From Methylovirgula sp. HY1 (GTDB lineage: Bacteria; Pseudomonadota; Alphaproteobacteria; Rhizobiales; Beijerinckiaceae): a stretch of DNA of 64,000 nt. A model generated the notes under the pieces. It did not search any database. It was not told the DNA's origin and was given only the letters and a program-made list of their open reading frames with translations. The stretch spans positions 744,001 through 808,000 of the forward strand of contig NZ_CP073764.1 of the NCBI RefSeq assembly GCF_019343105.1, in the 5' to 3' direction. A program made the translations under genes and the position numbers. Below, piece after piece: positions 1 to 10,047 of this stretch. The stretch's first letter is position 1; each line of letters begins with the position of its first letter.

Positions 1-854
1 CCCGCGAACAGCGGCTTGCCGGCCTTCCAGATCGACTGATGCACATGCATGCCCGAGCCGTTGTCGCCATAGATCGGCTTCGGCATGAAGGTCGCCGATT
101 TGCCGTAGCTCTGCGCCACCTGCTGGATGCAATATTTGTAGATCTGCATCTGATCGGCCATCACCGTCAGCGGGCTGAACTTCAGACCCAGCTCATGCTG
201 CGCCGAAGCGACCTCGTGATGGTGCTTCTCGACCTTGGCGCCCATCGCCGCCATCGCCGCCAGCATTTCGCCGCGCATGTCCTGCGCCGAATCCTGCGGC
301 GGCACCGGGAAATAGCCGCCCTTGGTGCGGATGCGATGGCCGAGATTGCCGCCTTCATAAGGCGTGTCGCTATTGGTCGGCAGCTCGGTCGAATCGAGCA
401 CGAAGCCGGTGTTGTAGGGATCGGCGGCAAAACGCACGTCGTCGAAGACGAAGAATTCGGCCTCGGGACCGAAATAGGCGGTGTCGCCAATGCCGGTCGA
501 CGCCGCATAGGCCTCGGCCCGCTTGGCGACGCCGCGCGGATCGCGGCTATAGGGCTGCCCCGTCGTCGGCTCGAGAATATCGCAAACGAGCACCATGGTC
601 GGCGCCGCGAAAAACGGATCCATGCAGGCGCTCGACGGATCCGGCATCAAAGTCATGTCCGATTCGTTGATCGCCTTCCAGCCGGCGATCGACGAGCCGT
701 CGAACATCAGCCCTTCCGAAAACACATCCTCGTCGATGAGCGATACGTCGAAAGTGACATGCTGCCACTTGCCGCGCGGATCGGTGAAGCGAAGATCAAC
801 ATATTTGACGTCATCGTCCGTGATCGCCTTGAGCACGTCACTCGCGGTCTTCAT
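1..854 (-). CDS. glnA: glutamine synthetase type I, 3' part outside window
   Basis: Glutamine synthetase makes glutamine from glutamate, ammonia and ATP and is the main entry point for ammonium. The reverse strand reads from an ATG at 854 and stays open to the window edge, giving about 284 N-terminal residues. Type I features are visible: the beta-grasp N-terminus (DVKYVDLRFTDPRGKWQH), the FDGSSI motif, GPEAEFFVFDD with metal-binding glutamates, and NGSGMHVHQS near the edge. The catalytic C-terminus and the adenylylated tyrosine lie outside the window. glnB lies 91 bp upstream on the same strand, the usual alphaproteobacterial glnB-glnA pair, so co-regulation by nitrogen status is likely. Confidence 0.97.
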   Translation of the reverse strand, partial: MKTASDVLKAITDDDVKYVDLRFTDPRGKWQHVTFDVSLIDEDVFSEGLMFDGSSIAGWKAINESDMTLMPDPSSACMDPFFAAPTMVLVCDILEPTTGQPYSRDPRGVAKRAEAYAASTGIGDTAYFGPEAEFFVFDDVRFAADPYNTGFVLDSTELPTNSDTPYEGGNLGHRIRTKGGYFPVPPQDSAQDMRGEMLAAMAAMGAKVEKHHHEVASAQHELGLKFSPLTVMADQMQIYKYCIQQVAQSYGKSATFMPKPIYGDNGSGMHVHQSIWKAGKPLFA

Positions 855-945
855 GTCTCACCCTCTCAATAGTCTGACACTCGATAGTCTTGAACAGTCT
901 GAACCAATTCACGCCGATGATGACGCGCGCCGCTTCTACGCAGCC

Positions 946-1812
<867 letters not shown>

Positions 1813-2190
1813 TCAGGCGATCGGCTCCAATATTTCGCTGCGCGCCGCCACGGGTGCTTCATGCACAGCCACGAGCGCCACACCGACGCCGGCACCAAGC
1901 AGTTGTAAGGAAACTTCCTTGCCATTGCTGAATTTGATGCCATCGCGATAAGCTCCGTGCTCCAGGCGAGCAAAAATGACCTCTTCCTCAGGCTTCACGC
2001 CGAGGCGGGTTTGCAGATCATTGGAGATATTTTCGAGTTTGAGGCGAGTGTCATACTGGACGCAAACAGCCGTCGTGCAATCGCCCGCGGACGCAAGTCC
2101 GATGCTGCCCGATGGAAAACGGGTCGTGACATATTTCTCTTCTTCGCGAGCAGGCCGAGAGGCATACATTTCCAGCGAATAGTCACACAT
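1813..2190 (-). CDS. conserved hypothetical protein, 125 aa
   Basis: The function is unknown. The ATG at 2190 is preceded by AGGAGTG at good spacing, which fixes the start; a longer reading from 2265 adds an unlikely Arg/Cys-rich head. The protein begins MCDYSLEMYASRPAREEEKY and has no signal peptide or clear membrane segment. Proteins with the MCDYSLE...YVTTRF...GSIGLAS pattern are, from memory, recurrent small hypotheticals in Rhizobiales. The middle (NDLQTRLGVKPEEEVIFARL) looks like a small soluble fold. It stands alone between glnB and sseA, so the context gives no role. Confidence 0.8.
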   Translation of the reverse strand: MCDYSLEMYASRPAREEEKYVTTRFPSGSIGLASAGDCTTAVCVQYDTRLKLENISNDLQTRLGVKPEEEVIFARLEHGAYRDGIKFSNGKEVSLQLLGAGVGVALVAVHEAPVAARSEILEPIA

Positions 2191-2621
2191 GGCAGTCACT
2201 CCTGAAGTCTGTCGTTGGGTGATCCTTTTTTCCGAGCAAGCGCGACCGCCGCATCCACGGCGCATTGCAAACTGTCGGATTGAGCGGATCGGCGACTCCC
2301 CGCGCGTGGGGAGTAGGAGGACGACGCGATGGCGGCCGGTCTGGCTTCCCAGGAGTTCGAGGCGGCCTTGCGCCGCATCGAGAAGCCAAACGACGTTCGG
2401 CGATCGCCGAACGCTCCCCAGCGCGAGACAGAGAAACCTTCTATAGTTTCAAAAGACTCGCACGATGATTGATATGCTAGCGCGGCCAATCCCGGCGTCA
2501 AGTTCTTTGCCGATAGAACTTGCATTTTCTGTCGAAAGCGGGCAGGCGACAGCGAAGCAATGCCGCGATTCTTAGCAGCCGCTCCGCCCGAGTGATCGCA
2601 AGCTTGCGCGCAACAAAGCGC
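2191..2621. other. intergenic region, no gene called
   Basis: The 431 bp between the small hypothetical gene and sseA contain several overlapping short frames on both strands, the longest being 109 residues at 2196-2525 on the minus strand. None has a family match I recognise or a good ribosome site. The promoter of the 125-residue gene should lie in the first 100 bp. Confidence 0.5.
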
Positions 2622-3470
2622 TCAACCTTGCGCGATCGGCAAATCCGCGCATCCGCCCCATTCGGTCCAAGAGCCATCGTAGAGGACGATGCCGTTCTTG
2701 CCCGTTGTCTCGAGCGCAAGCAGCAAAATCGCCGCCGTCACGCCCGAGCCGCATGTGGTGATGATCGGATGCGCGAGATCGACGCCGGCTTGGGTAAAGG
2801 CAGCGGTAACGTCAGCCGGCGCTTTCATTTCGCCTTTGTCGACGACCTCGCGCCAGGGCACATTCAAGCTGCCGGGGATATGACCGGAGCGCAGGCCCGG
2901 CCGCGGCTCCGGCGTTTCGCCGCGAAACCGCGGCGCCGCGCGGGCGTCGACGATCTGTGCGGCGCCTGTTTGCGAAGCAGCGAGCACAGCGGCTGCGGGC
3001 GCCACGGCGGCGGCATCGAATTGCACGGAAAAACTCTGCGGCGGGCGGCCGACCACGCCGCTTTCCAGCGCCCGTCCTTCGGCTTTCCATTTCGGCAATC
3101 CGCCGGTCAATATTTTCACATCCTTGGCGCCGAACAACCGCAGCGTCCACCAGACACGCGGCGCTCCTAGCAAGCCCGAAGCATCATAGACTACGAGCCG
3201 CATCGTTTCGGCGATCCCGAGCGCGCGCATGGCGCTGGCGAAAGCCTCGGGCGAGGGCAGCATATGCGGTAGATCCACCGTATGGTCGGCAATGGCGTCA
3301 ATGTCGAAGAAGACCGCGCCTGGGATATGGCCGGCGCGATATTCAGCCTCCGCGTTGCGGTTCTCGTCCGGCATGAAGAAGGTGCCGTCGACGACGACGA
3401 GATCAGGCGCACCCAAATTTGCCGCAAGCCAATCCGTTGAAACGAAGAAAGGGGAGGGGGAAGGGGTCAT
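2622..3470 (-). CDS. sseA: 3-mercaptopyruvate sulfurtransferase
   Basis: This enzyme moves sulfur from 3-mercaptopyruvate to cyanide or thiol acceptors in the cytoplasm. It has two tandem rhodanese domains over 282 residues: an inactive N-terminal one (VSTDWLAANL to KWKAEGRAL) and a catalytic C-terminal one. The active-site loop CGSGVTA starts at Cys240; this loop marks mercaptopyruvate sulfurtransferases, while thiosulfate rhodaneses usually carry CRKG. The internal ATG at 3470 (MTPSPSPFFVSTDW) fits the family better than the longer start at 3512. cysK lies about 100 bp upstream on the same strand, so a cysteine/sulfur unit is plausible. Confidence 0.93.
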   Translation of the reverse strand: MTPSPSPFFVSTDWLAANLGAPDLVVVDGTFFMPDENRNAEAEYRAGHIPGAVFFDIDAIADHTVDLPHMLPSPEAFASAMRALGIAETMRLVVYDASGLLGAPRVWWTLRLFGAKDVKILTGGLPKWKAEGRALESGVVGRPPQSFSVQFDAAAVAPAAAVLAASQTGAAQIVDARAAPRFRGETPEPRPGLRSGHIPGSLNVPWREVVDKGEMKAPADVTAAFTQAGVDLAHPIITTCGSGVTAAILLLALETTGKNGIVLYDGSWTEWGGCADLPIAQG

Positions 3471-3567
3471 CGCAGAAGCCTCATGAAGTGCTGCGGAATC
3501 GGATGGACGCATTCATCATGCACCGAGGAGTGCCCCTGATCGCCTCGTTCCGCGCGCGCCGGCAAGA

Positions 3568-4599
3568 TTAAACGAAGTCCGGCGCGATCATGTCCGGATT
3601 CAAGAGCCATCCGGGAGCCGGCAGATTCTTGGATCGCAAAAAATCCGGATTATAGAGTTTCGATTGATAGCGCGCACCCGAGTCCGCGAGAATGGTGACG
3701 ATCGTATGGCCCGGCCCCAAAACCTTGGCGAGCCGGATCGCGCCCGCGACATTGACGCCCGATGAGCCGCCGAGCAAGAGGCCTTCCTGTTCGGCGAGAT
3801 CGAACAGGATCGGCAGCGCTTCCGCGTCAGGGATCTGAAAGGCGAGATCGATCGGCGCGTTTTCGAGATTGGCGGTGATCCGGCCTTGGCCGATACCTTC
3901 GGTGATGGATGAGCCTTCCGACTTCAATATGCCGTTGGTATAAAATTCATAGAGGGCAGCGCCCATCGGATCGGCGAGGCCGATCTGGATATTCGGATTC
4001 TTCGCCTTCAAGGCCATGGCAACACCGGCCAACGTGCCACCCGTGCCGACCGCGCAGATGAATCCGTCGATCTTGCCTTCGGTCTCGGCCCAGATCTCCG
4101 GTCCGGTGGTCTCGATATGGCCCTGCCGATTGGCGACATTGTCGAATTGATTGGCCCAGATCGCACCTTGCGGATGCTCTTTCGCAAGCCGCTCCGCCAA
4201 GCGGCCGGAAAGCTTCACATAATTGTTGGGATTGGAATAGGGCACCGCCGGGACTTCGATCAACGTCGCACCTTGCAGGCGCAACATGTCTTTCTTCTCC
4301 TGACTTTGGGTCTCCGGAATGACGATCGCTGTCTTATAGCCGAGCGCATTGGCGACGAGGGCGAGGCCGATGCCGGTGTTGCCGGCCGTGCCCTCGACGA
4401 TCAGGCCACCTGGCTTGAGCGTCCCGCGGCGGACGGCGTCGTCGATAATGGCACGCGCAGCCCGGTCCTTGATCGAACCGCCGGGGTTCATGAACTCGGC
4501 CTTGCCGTAGATCGCACAGCCGGTCAGCTTCGATGCCTGCTGCAATTTGATGAGGGGGGTCTTGCCGATCGCCTCGACCACATTGCCCGGAGAACTCAT
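3568..4599 (-). CDS. cysK: cysteine synthase A (O-acetylserine sulfhydrylase)
   Basis: This PLP enzyme makes cysteine from O-acetylserine and sulfide. The 343 residues open with VVEAIGKTPLIKL; Lys44 within NPGGSIKDRAA is the Schiff-base lysine. The substrate loop EGTAGNTGIGLA, the phosphate-binding GTGGTLAG loop and a late GGSSGVN segment are all present. The EGTAGNTG form and the 340-residue length match the CysK2-like group common in alphaproteobacteria, slightly longer than the 315-residue enteric enzyme. The start is the first ATG of the frame. Downstream is sseA on the same strand. Confidence 0.94.
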   Translation of the reverse strand: MSSPGNVVEAIGKTPLIKLQQASKLTGCAIYGKAEFMNPGGSIKDRAARAIIDDAVRRGTLKPGGLIVEGTAGNTGIGLALVANALGYKTAIVIPETQSQEKKDMLRLQGATLIEVPAVPYSNPNNYVKLSGRLAERLAKEHPQGAIWANQFDNVANRQGHIETTGPEIWAETEGKIDGFICAVGTGGTLAGVAMALKAKNPNIQIGLADPMGAALYEFYTNGILKSEGSSITEGIGQGRITANLENAPIDLAFQIPDAEALPILFDLAEQEGLLLGGSSGVNVAGAIRLAKVLGPGHTIVTILADSGARYQSKLYNPDFLRSKNLPAPGWLLNPDMIAPDFV

Positions 4600-5160
4600 A
4601 ATTCCGATTCCCTATAAAAGCTGTCGACTATATAAATCGACTAGGCAATGCCTGTCGAGCGAATCAGGCCGGCGCGCGGGGCCGGTTTGGCGCGCGTGGA
4701 GGCGACGCAAATTTAGAGCCGTTTTCGCTTCACCGCCCATCGCCTCGGCAAGGCAGATGCGATCGACAAGCGATGGACAGCATTCGCTTTTCCATAAAGA
4801 TGCGAATGACGGATCAACGTACATCCATGTATATTATCAATAATTATATTTATTACTTATATGGATCTCGCGATGTCGCTCATATAGCTGTTTGCGGCCC
4901 GGCGACCGCGCGCGACATCAGTGCGCAAGGTGCCGCAGAAGCAGCGGTTGACGCGCTGAATGAAAGCCTCGCACGCAAGTTGCGGAGCGTACCGCCGAGC
5001 CGCAAGCATCCTCGACGCTTCAGTCGGCAATCCTGGATCATGCCGGCTGTGCCGTGATTGCGGCTGATCTGTCGAGGAGGGTGCATAGGCGAGGCTCTGA
5101 TGATATAGAGCCGCCCAAATCACATCGCCGGCAATCAAGAACATGCTCCAGGGGTGATAA
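4600..5160. other. intergenic region with AT-rich tract
   Basis: This 561-bp stretch lies between the divergent cysK and a plus-strand hypothetical gene. Positions 4800-4865 are very AT-rich, likely promoter DNA. From about 4880 to 5060 the base composition resembles coding DNA, but neither strand gives a frame with a good start or a recognisable product. It may hold a gene remnant. Confidence 0.45.
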
Positions 5161-5439
5161 ATGATCGACGATGACGACGATGAATCCGACATTGAGCATG
5201 GCATCTATCGGGTGATGCATACGCTCATTGTCGGCCACGAACGCCGCACCGTAGAAAATGATTTTATCCTACAAGGGGACCAGCTTCTGCTGGTTCTCGA
5301 ATGGATTCACCGTCCCGAAGGCGATATTTGGCCAGGCCTTACCTTGCCACTCGACGAAGAGCTTCTGGACGAAGATCCAAGCCGTCCCGGCCATTTTCTT
5401 TATTCCGGCGAACTCGTAGACCCGCGCAGGATGCAATAG
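5161..5439 (+). CDS. hypothetical acidic protein, 92 aa
   Basis: The function is unknown. The ATG follows AGGGGTGATAA, a good ribosome site. The protein starts with an acidic run (MIDDDDDESDIEHGIYRVMH) and continues with a compact beta-rich-looking sequence (LIVGHERRTVENDFIL, LLLVLEWIHRPEGDIWPGLT). It has no signal peptide, membrane helix or cysteines. It converges on ptsN, which ends 28 bp away on the other strand, so no operon link is implied. Confidence 0.65.
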   Translation: MIDDDDDESDIEHGIYRVMHTLIVGHERRTVENDFILQGDQLLLVLEWIHRPEGDIWPGLTLPLDEELLDEDPSRPGHFLYSGELVDPRRMQ

Positions 5440-5467
5440 CGACGGGAAGGATGTCCTGCTCGATCCG

Positions 5468-5929
5468 TCAAGCGGCGTCGACATCCGTCGTCGTCGCAAG
5501 CAAATTGTAGAGGGTTGACGGCTCGCAAGTCGCACGGAGCTGGTTGGCGGCTTTTTGATTGCGCAGTCGTCTGGCAATACAAGCGAGCGCGGTCAGATGC
5601 TCCTCGTGAGCTTTCGCCGGGATCAGCAGAAAGAACACCAGATCAACCGGTTGCGCATCGACCGCGTCAAAATTGATCGGCCTTTCCAACCGCGCAAACA
5701 AAGCGAAGAAATGGTCGATGCCGGCAATCCTTGCGTGCGGAACAGCGACGCCTTCGCCAATGCCCGTTGAGCCCAGGGCCTCGCGCGCCATGATCGGATC
5801 GAGGATCGCCTGGACTTCGAGGCCGACGACCTTGGCGGAGCGCCGGACAAGTTCCTGCAGAAGCTGTGTCTTGGTTCCTGCGCGCAGGCAAAACACCTGT
5901 TCAGGCTTGATCAATTCGACGATTTCCAT
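5468..5929 (-). CDS. ptsN: PTS IIA-like nitrogen regulatory protein, kdp-linked
   Basis: This 153-residue EIIA-Ntr protein is the last phospho-acceptor of the nitrogen PTS. His65 in GVAVPHARI is the phosphorylated histidine, and the LLQELVRRSAKVVGL helix and FDAVDAQPVDLVFFLL core fit the fold. The usual ptsN location is beside rpoN and hpf; here it lies 59 bp behind kdpE on the same strand, apparently as the last gene of the kdp operon. In E. coli, EIIA-Ntr is known to bind KdpD and modulate kdp expression, so a dedicated paralogue co-transcribed with its partner is a reasonable inference. Confidence 0.88.
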   Translation of the reverse strand: MEIVELIKPEQVFCLRAGTKTQLLQELVRRSAKVVGLEVQAILDPIMAREALGSTGIGEGVAVPHARIAGIDHFFALFARLERPINFDAVDAQPVDLVFFLLIPAKAHEEHLTALACIARRLRNQKAANQLRATCEPSTLYNLLATTTDVDAA

Positions 5930-5988
5930 CGCTCGCTCTTGTCGCTCTTATTGAAGGTCATACTTACCAAAGGTCAGGCAGCGAAGAT

Positions 5989-6687
5989 TCAATCCGCCAT
6001 CCTGAGACGATAGCCGACACCCTGTTCGGTAATGATATATTGCGGCCGCTCGGGATGAGCTTCGATCTTTTGTCGCAGCGCGCGAATATAAATACGCAGA
6101 TATTGAACATCGCCGTCGCTGCCCCAAACCTCACGCAGAAGGAATCTATGGGTCAGCACTTTCCCGGCATGGGCGACGAGCAGACGCAGCAGCTCATATT
6201 CGCGCGGCGACAATTTCGCCTCCTGAGCGCCCACCGTCACGATCCGGCGGACGAGATCGACGGAGAGTTCGCCCGAACGGAATATTGGCTTTTCACCCTG
6301 CTGTTGCAGGCGGTGACGCAACCCCGCCCGAATCCGCGCCAAGAGTTCGTCGACGCCGAAAGGCTTGGTCACATAATCATCGGCGCCGAGATCGAGTGCC
6401 GTGACCTTGCCGGCCTCGTCGTCGCGGCTCGACAGGATGATGATAGGCACCGCGGACCCCTGATCGCGCAGCCGCCGGATGATTTCGAAGCCGCTGATAT
6501 CGGCAAGGCCGAGATCGAGGACGAGGACATCGACGGGATTGGACCGGATCATATCGAGGCCGGCGGCGCCCGTCTCAGCCTCCAAGACGCGATAACCTTG
6601 TGCGGCAAGGCTCGTCCGCAAGAAACGACGGATCGGCGGCTCGTCATCGATGATGAGAATGCGAAGCGGGACCGCATCACTCGTCAT
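5989..6687 (-). CDS. kdpE: two-component response regulator KdpE
   Basis: This OmpR-family regulator is phosphorylated by KdpD to activate the kdp promoter. The receiver domain (residues about 8-120) shows the acidic pair in IIDDEPPIRRF, the phospho-acceptor Asp in VLVLDLGLADISG, and the lysine in YVTKPFGVDELLAR. The winged-helix DNA-binding domain follows, with LSPREYELLRLL and RIYIRALRQKIE. The start codon overlaps the kdpD stop by 4 bp (ATGA), showing translational coupling. The length of 232 residues is standard. Confidence 0.97.
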   Translation of the reverse strand: MTSDAVPLRILIIDDEPPIRRFLRTSLAAQGYRVLEAETGAAGLDMIRSNPVDVLVLDLGLADISGFEIIRRLRDQGSAVPIIILSSRDDEAGKVTALDLGADDYVTKPFGVDELLARIRAGLRHRLQQQGEKPIFRSGELSVDLVRRIVTVGAQEAKLSPREYELLRLLVAHAGKVLTHRFLLREVWGSDGDVQYLRIYIRALRQKIEAHPERPQYIITEQGVGYRLRMAD

Positions 6688-9404
6688 GCCACCGTTTCCT
6701 CTTTGCGATCTTCCGCGCGCGGAATGGGGAGACGAAGCGTGAAGATGGCGCCGCTCCGGTCCTGCCGGTTGCTGGCGACGATCGATCCGCCCATAGCTTC
6801 CATGAAGCCACGGCAGATCGCGAGTCCGAGGCCGGTACCGGCGCGCTTTTTATCGGCGGCATGAATTCGATAGAACTTATCAAAGATCCGTTCCGTGTCC
6901 CCAGGCGGGATGCCCACACCTTCGTCGACAATGTCCAGACGCACCATAGCACCGTCGCGCCGCGCATTGATCTGCATCTCAGTGCCTAGCGGCGTGTATT
7001 TGGCCGCATTGTCGAGCAAATTGAAAAGCACTTGTTCGAGCAGCACGGGATCGACGCAGATGATCGGCAAGTCCGAATCCAGGTCGATCGTGATCTTGTG
7101 CGCATTCAGCACTTGCGCCGCACGGCCCAGCGCACTTCCGACAATATCGCCGAGATCGACGATTTCGGCATTCGGTTCGATCGTGCCCGACTCCAGCCGG
7201 GTCATGTCGAGAAGATTGGCGATGAACCGATTTAACCGCTCGGCTTCCTCCTGGATCGTGGCAATGAGATCCTCCTGCGCGGCTTCGTCGAGAACGCGCC
7301 GGTAGGCCTTCAGGCTTGTTGCGGCGCCGAGAACGGAGGCGAGGGGGGTGCGCAAATCATGCGAGATCGAGGTCAGCAAAGCCGAACGCAGCCGCTCGGT
7401 TTCGACGGTAAGATGGGCGCGCTCGACGTCGCCGACCAAATTCACCCGCTCGATCGCCAGCGCAGCCTGGTCGGTGAGCGCATCAAAGAGACGCCGCTGA
7501 TCCGGTGTCAGCAGTGGCCCGACGCCGTCATTGTCGAGCCCGACCACGCCAACCGCGCTGCGCGCCGTCCGCATGGGAAGAAACAGCCGCTTGGCGCCGG
7601 GCAACGTATCGGCCATTCGGCCGGCCGGCTGATTGTTCTCCCAGCACCATTTGGCCGCCGCAATATCGGCTTCATCAAGCCTGTCCTCCGGTGGATAGCC
7701 GGCACGCACCGTCAACAGGCCTTCTTGCGGCAGCAGCACGACGACTCTGACCTTCAACATCAAAGCGATCTGATAGACCGTTGCCCAAAGCAGATCGTCG
7801 AGCGTGATGGCGCCGGCGAGCTTGCGGGCGAAAAGATAAAGATCCTCCGTCGTTCTAGCCCGTTGCCGCGCACTCAACGCCTGGTCGCGCATACGCGCCG
7901 TCAAATTGCTCGCGATCACCGCGATCAGGCCGAAGAAAAACAGCGCGACGACATTTTCCGGATCGGCGATCGTGAAGCTGTAGAGCGGCGGCAGGAAGCA
8001 GAAATTATAGACGAGAACGCTGGCGAAACAGGCCAGCAACGACGGCCAAAGGCCGTAGGCGATCGCGCTTCCCATGACCGCGGTCAAAAACACAAGGGTG
8101 ATGCTGGAGGTCGCCACAAAATGCCGTAACAGCTCTCCCGCACCCAACGCGATTGCGACGAAGCCCAAGCTACCGCCATAGGCCGCTAGATTGATTGCCT
8201 GAGTGTCGGGAGCCGACGCCAAGGCCTCGCGCTGTGGCCGGATGGCGCTCTTTTGCAATTCGGGCTTGGCAATGACATGGACGCTGATATCGCCGGCATG
8301 GCGGATGAGCTGATAGGTCACCGAGCGACGCAGCAGCTCGGACCAGCGCGATCGCCGCGATTTTGCAATGATAATATGGGTGAAATTGTTTTCCGCCGCG
8401 TAATCGACCAGCGCGCGGCCGACATCCTGGCCAGGGATCGTGATGACATCGCCGCCGAGCTTTTCCGCCAGACGAAGCGCCTCGGAGATCAGGCCGCGCT
8501 CGGTTTCAGATAATCGCAAGGTCTGCGGCGTTTCGATATGGATCGCGCTCCAAGGGGCGCGAAGCCGATCGGCGAGGCGCCGCGTGCTACGGACAACGGC
8601 GAGGCTCGCCGGATTTTCATTGATGCAGACCAACACGCGCTCGCCCGCGGCCCAGGGGCCCGGAATCGCATGGGCGCGCATATAGCTCACCATCTGCTCG
8701 TCGACGCGCTGCGCTGTACGGCGCAGCGCCAGCTCGCGGAGAGCCGTCAGGTTGCCGGGCTGGAAATAATGATGGACCGCGCGTTCGGCTTGCTGCGGCA
8801 CATAAACCTTGCCGTCGCGCAGGCGCTGGATGAGATCTTCCGGCGTAAGATCGACGACTTCCACCTCGTCGGCGCGGTCGATGACCGAATCCGGCACAGT
8901 CTCGCGGACACGAATCCGCGTGATCTTGGCCACGACGTCGTTCAGGCTTTCGAGGTGCTGGATGTTGAGCGTGGTATAGACGTCTATTCCCGCCTCGAGC
9001 AGTTCTTCGACGTCGAGATAGCGCTTGGGATGGCGGCAGCCCGGCGCATTGCTATGGGCGAGTTCATCGACCAGAACAAGTTTCGGGCGGCGCCTCAAAA
9101 TCGCATCGAGATCCATCTCCTCCAGCACACGGCCCTTGTAATCGACTTTATCGCGGGGAATGAATTCGAGCCCTTCGAGCAGCGCCTCGGTCTCTTTGCG
9201 GCCATGCGTCTCGACGAAGCCGACGACGATATCAATACCATCGCGGCGCTTGGCCTGGGCCGTTACCAGCATTTCAAAGGTCTTGCCGACTCCGGGCGCG
9301 GCGCCGAGAAAAACCTTGAGGCGCCCGCGTCCTTCATGCTCGGCCTGCGCCAGCAGCGCCTCTGGGGAGGGACGGCTGGCGCGATCTGCTCGGTCGTCAC
9401 TCAT
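6684..9404 (-). CDS. kdpD: osmosensitive potassium sensor histidine kinase KdpD
   Basis: KdpD senses potassium limitation and phosphorylates KdpE. The 906 residues comprise an N-terminal KdpD domain with Walker A GAAPGVGKTFEML, a universal-stress-like domain, a four-helix DUF4118 membrane segment (from about LAAYGGSLGFVAIALGAG), a GAF region, and a HisKA domain with the phosphorylated His682 in SISHDLRTPL. The ATPase domain has NLLDNAAKYT, DEGVGIP and GTGLGLAI. I chose the ATG at 9404 because it falls just after the kdpC stop and has an AAGGG site; the ATG at 9452 would add 16 Arg-rich residues and overlap kdpC. Confidence 0.97.
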   Translation of the reverse strand: MSDDRADRASRPSPEALLAQAEHEGRGRLKVFLGAAPGVGKTFEMLVTAQAKRRDGIDIVVGFVETHGRKETEALLEGLEFIPRDKVDYKGRVLEEMDLDAILRRRPKLVLVDELAHSNAPGCRHPKRYLDVEELLEAGIDVYTTLNIQHLESLNDVVAKITRIRVRETVPDSVIDRADEVEVVDLTPEDLIQRLRDGKVYVPQQAERAVHHYFQPGNLTALRELALRRTAQRVDEQMVSYMRAHAIPGPWAAGERVLVCINENPASLAVVRSTRRLADRLRAPWSAIHIETPQTLRLSETERGLISEALRLAEKLGGDVITIPGQDVGRALVDYAAENNFTHIIIAKSRRSRWSELLRRSVTYQLIRHAGDISVHVIAKPELQKSAIRPQREALASAPDTQAINLAAYGGSLGFVAIALGAGELLRHFVATSSITLVFLTAVMGSAIAYGLWPSLLACFASVLVYNFCFLPPLYSFTIADPENVVALFFFGLIAVIASNLTARMRDQALSARQRARTTEDLYLFARKLAGAITLDDLLWATVYQIALMLKVRVVVLLPQEGLLTVRAGYPPEDRLDEADIAAAKWCWENNQPAGRMADTLPGAKRLFLPMRTARSAVGVVGLDNDGVGPLLTPDQRRLFDALTDQAALAIERVNLVGDVERAHLTVETERLRSALLTSISHDLRTPLASVLGAATSLKAYRRVLDEAAQEDLIATIQEEAERLNRFIANLLDMTRLESGTIEPNAEIVDLGDIVGSALGRAAQVLNAHKITIDLDSDLPIICVDPVLLEQVLFNLLDNAAKYTPLGTEMQINARRDGAMVRLDIVDEGVGIPPGDTERIFDKFYRIHAADKKRAGTGLGLAICRGFMEAMGGSIVASNRQDRSGAIFTLRLPIPRAEDRKEETVA

Positions 9405-9429
9405 CCGACGCCCTTGTTCTGCAACACGC

Positions 9430-10035
9430 TCATTTGGCCGCCTGCGCATCAAGCGCGAGATTGAGCTTCAACACGTTGACATGCTCTTCGCCGAATAGGC
9501 CGAGCACGCGCGGCGCCGTATGATCTTGCACAAATTGGCGCAATTGCGCCTCCGGCAAATGTCTGGCTTTGGCGACGCGCGGCACCTGAAACAATGCCGC
9601 TGCCGGGGTGATATCAGGATCGAGCCCGCTGGCCGAGGTTGTCACGAGATCAACCGGCACCGGCACGCCGGGATTTTCGGCCTGAAGCTTAGCGGCATCC
9701 GCCTTGACGCGGTCGATGAGTGCTTTCGAAGTCGGGCCGAGATTGGAGCCGACCGAATTGTCCGCCGCATAGGGCACGGAAATCGTCTTGGTGGGATCTT
9801 TCGGGTCGGGCTCGCTCGTGGCCGAAGGTCGGCCGTGGAAATATTTGTCCGAGCTGAAATTCTGCCCGATGAGCGCGGAGCCGATGATCTTGCCATCCTT
9901 CTTGATCAGGCTGCCATTCGCCTGATGTGGAAAGATGATCTGAGCGACGCCGGTGATGCCGAGCGGATAGATGAAGCCGGTGATGACCGTCATGACGATG
10001 ATCATCAATATGGCCGGGCGGATCTGCTTGACCAT
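9430..10035 (-). CDS. kdpC: potassium-transporting ATPase subunit KdpC
   Basis: KdpC is the small, single-span subunit of the KdpFABC pump that stabilises the complex and promotes ATP binding. An N-terminal membrane helix ([20 protein letters not shown]) is followed by a periplasmic domain with the family segments [14 protein letters not shown] and [13 protein letters not shown], and C-terminal [17 protein letters not shown]. The length of 201 residues is normal. It lies 12 bp after kdpB and before kdpD in the standard order. Confidence 0.97.
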   Translation of the reverse strand: MVKQIRPAILMIIVMTVITGFIYPLGITGVAQIIFPHQANGSLIKKDGKIIGSALIGQNFSSDKYFHGRPSATSEPDPKDPTKTISVPYAADNSVGSNLGPTSKALIDRVKADAAKLQAENPGVPVPVDLVTTSASGLDPDITPAAALFQVPRVAKARHLPEAQLRQFVQDHTAPRVLGLFGEEHVNVLKLNLALDAQAAK

Positions 10036-10047
10036 GATATTTTTTCC

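Noticed and set aside
2196-2525. 109-residue minus-strand frame upstream of the 125-residue hypothetical gene
   Set aside because: No ribosome site, no family resemblance and low-complexity Ser/Arg composition.
4773-5057. 94-residue plus-strand frame in the cysK upstream region
   Set aside because: Its start lies in an AT-rich promoter-like stretch, and the sequence has no known similarity; it could at most be a remnant.
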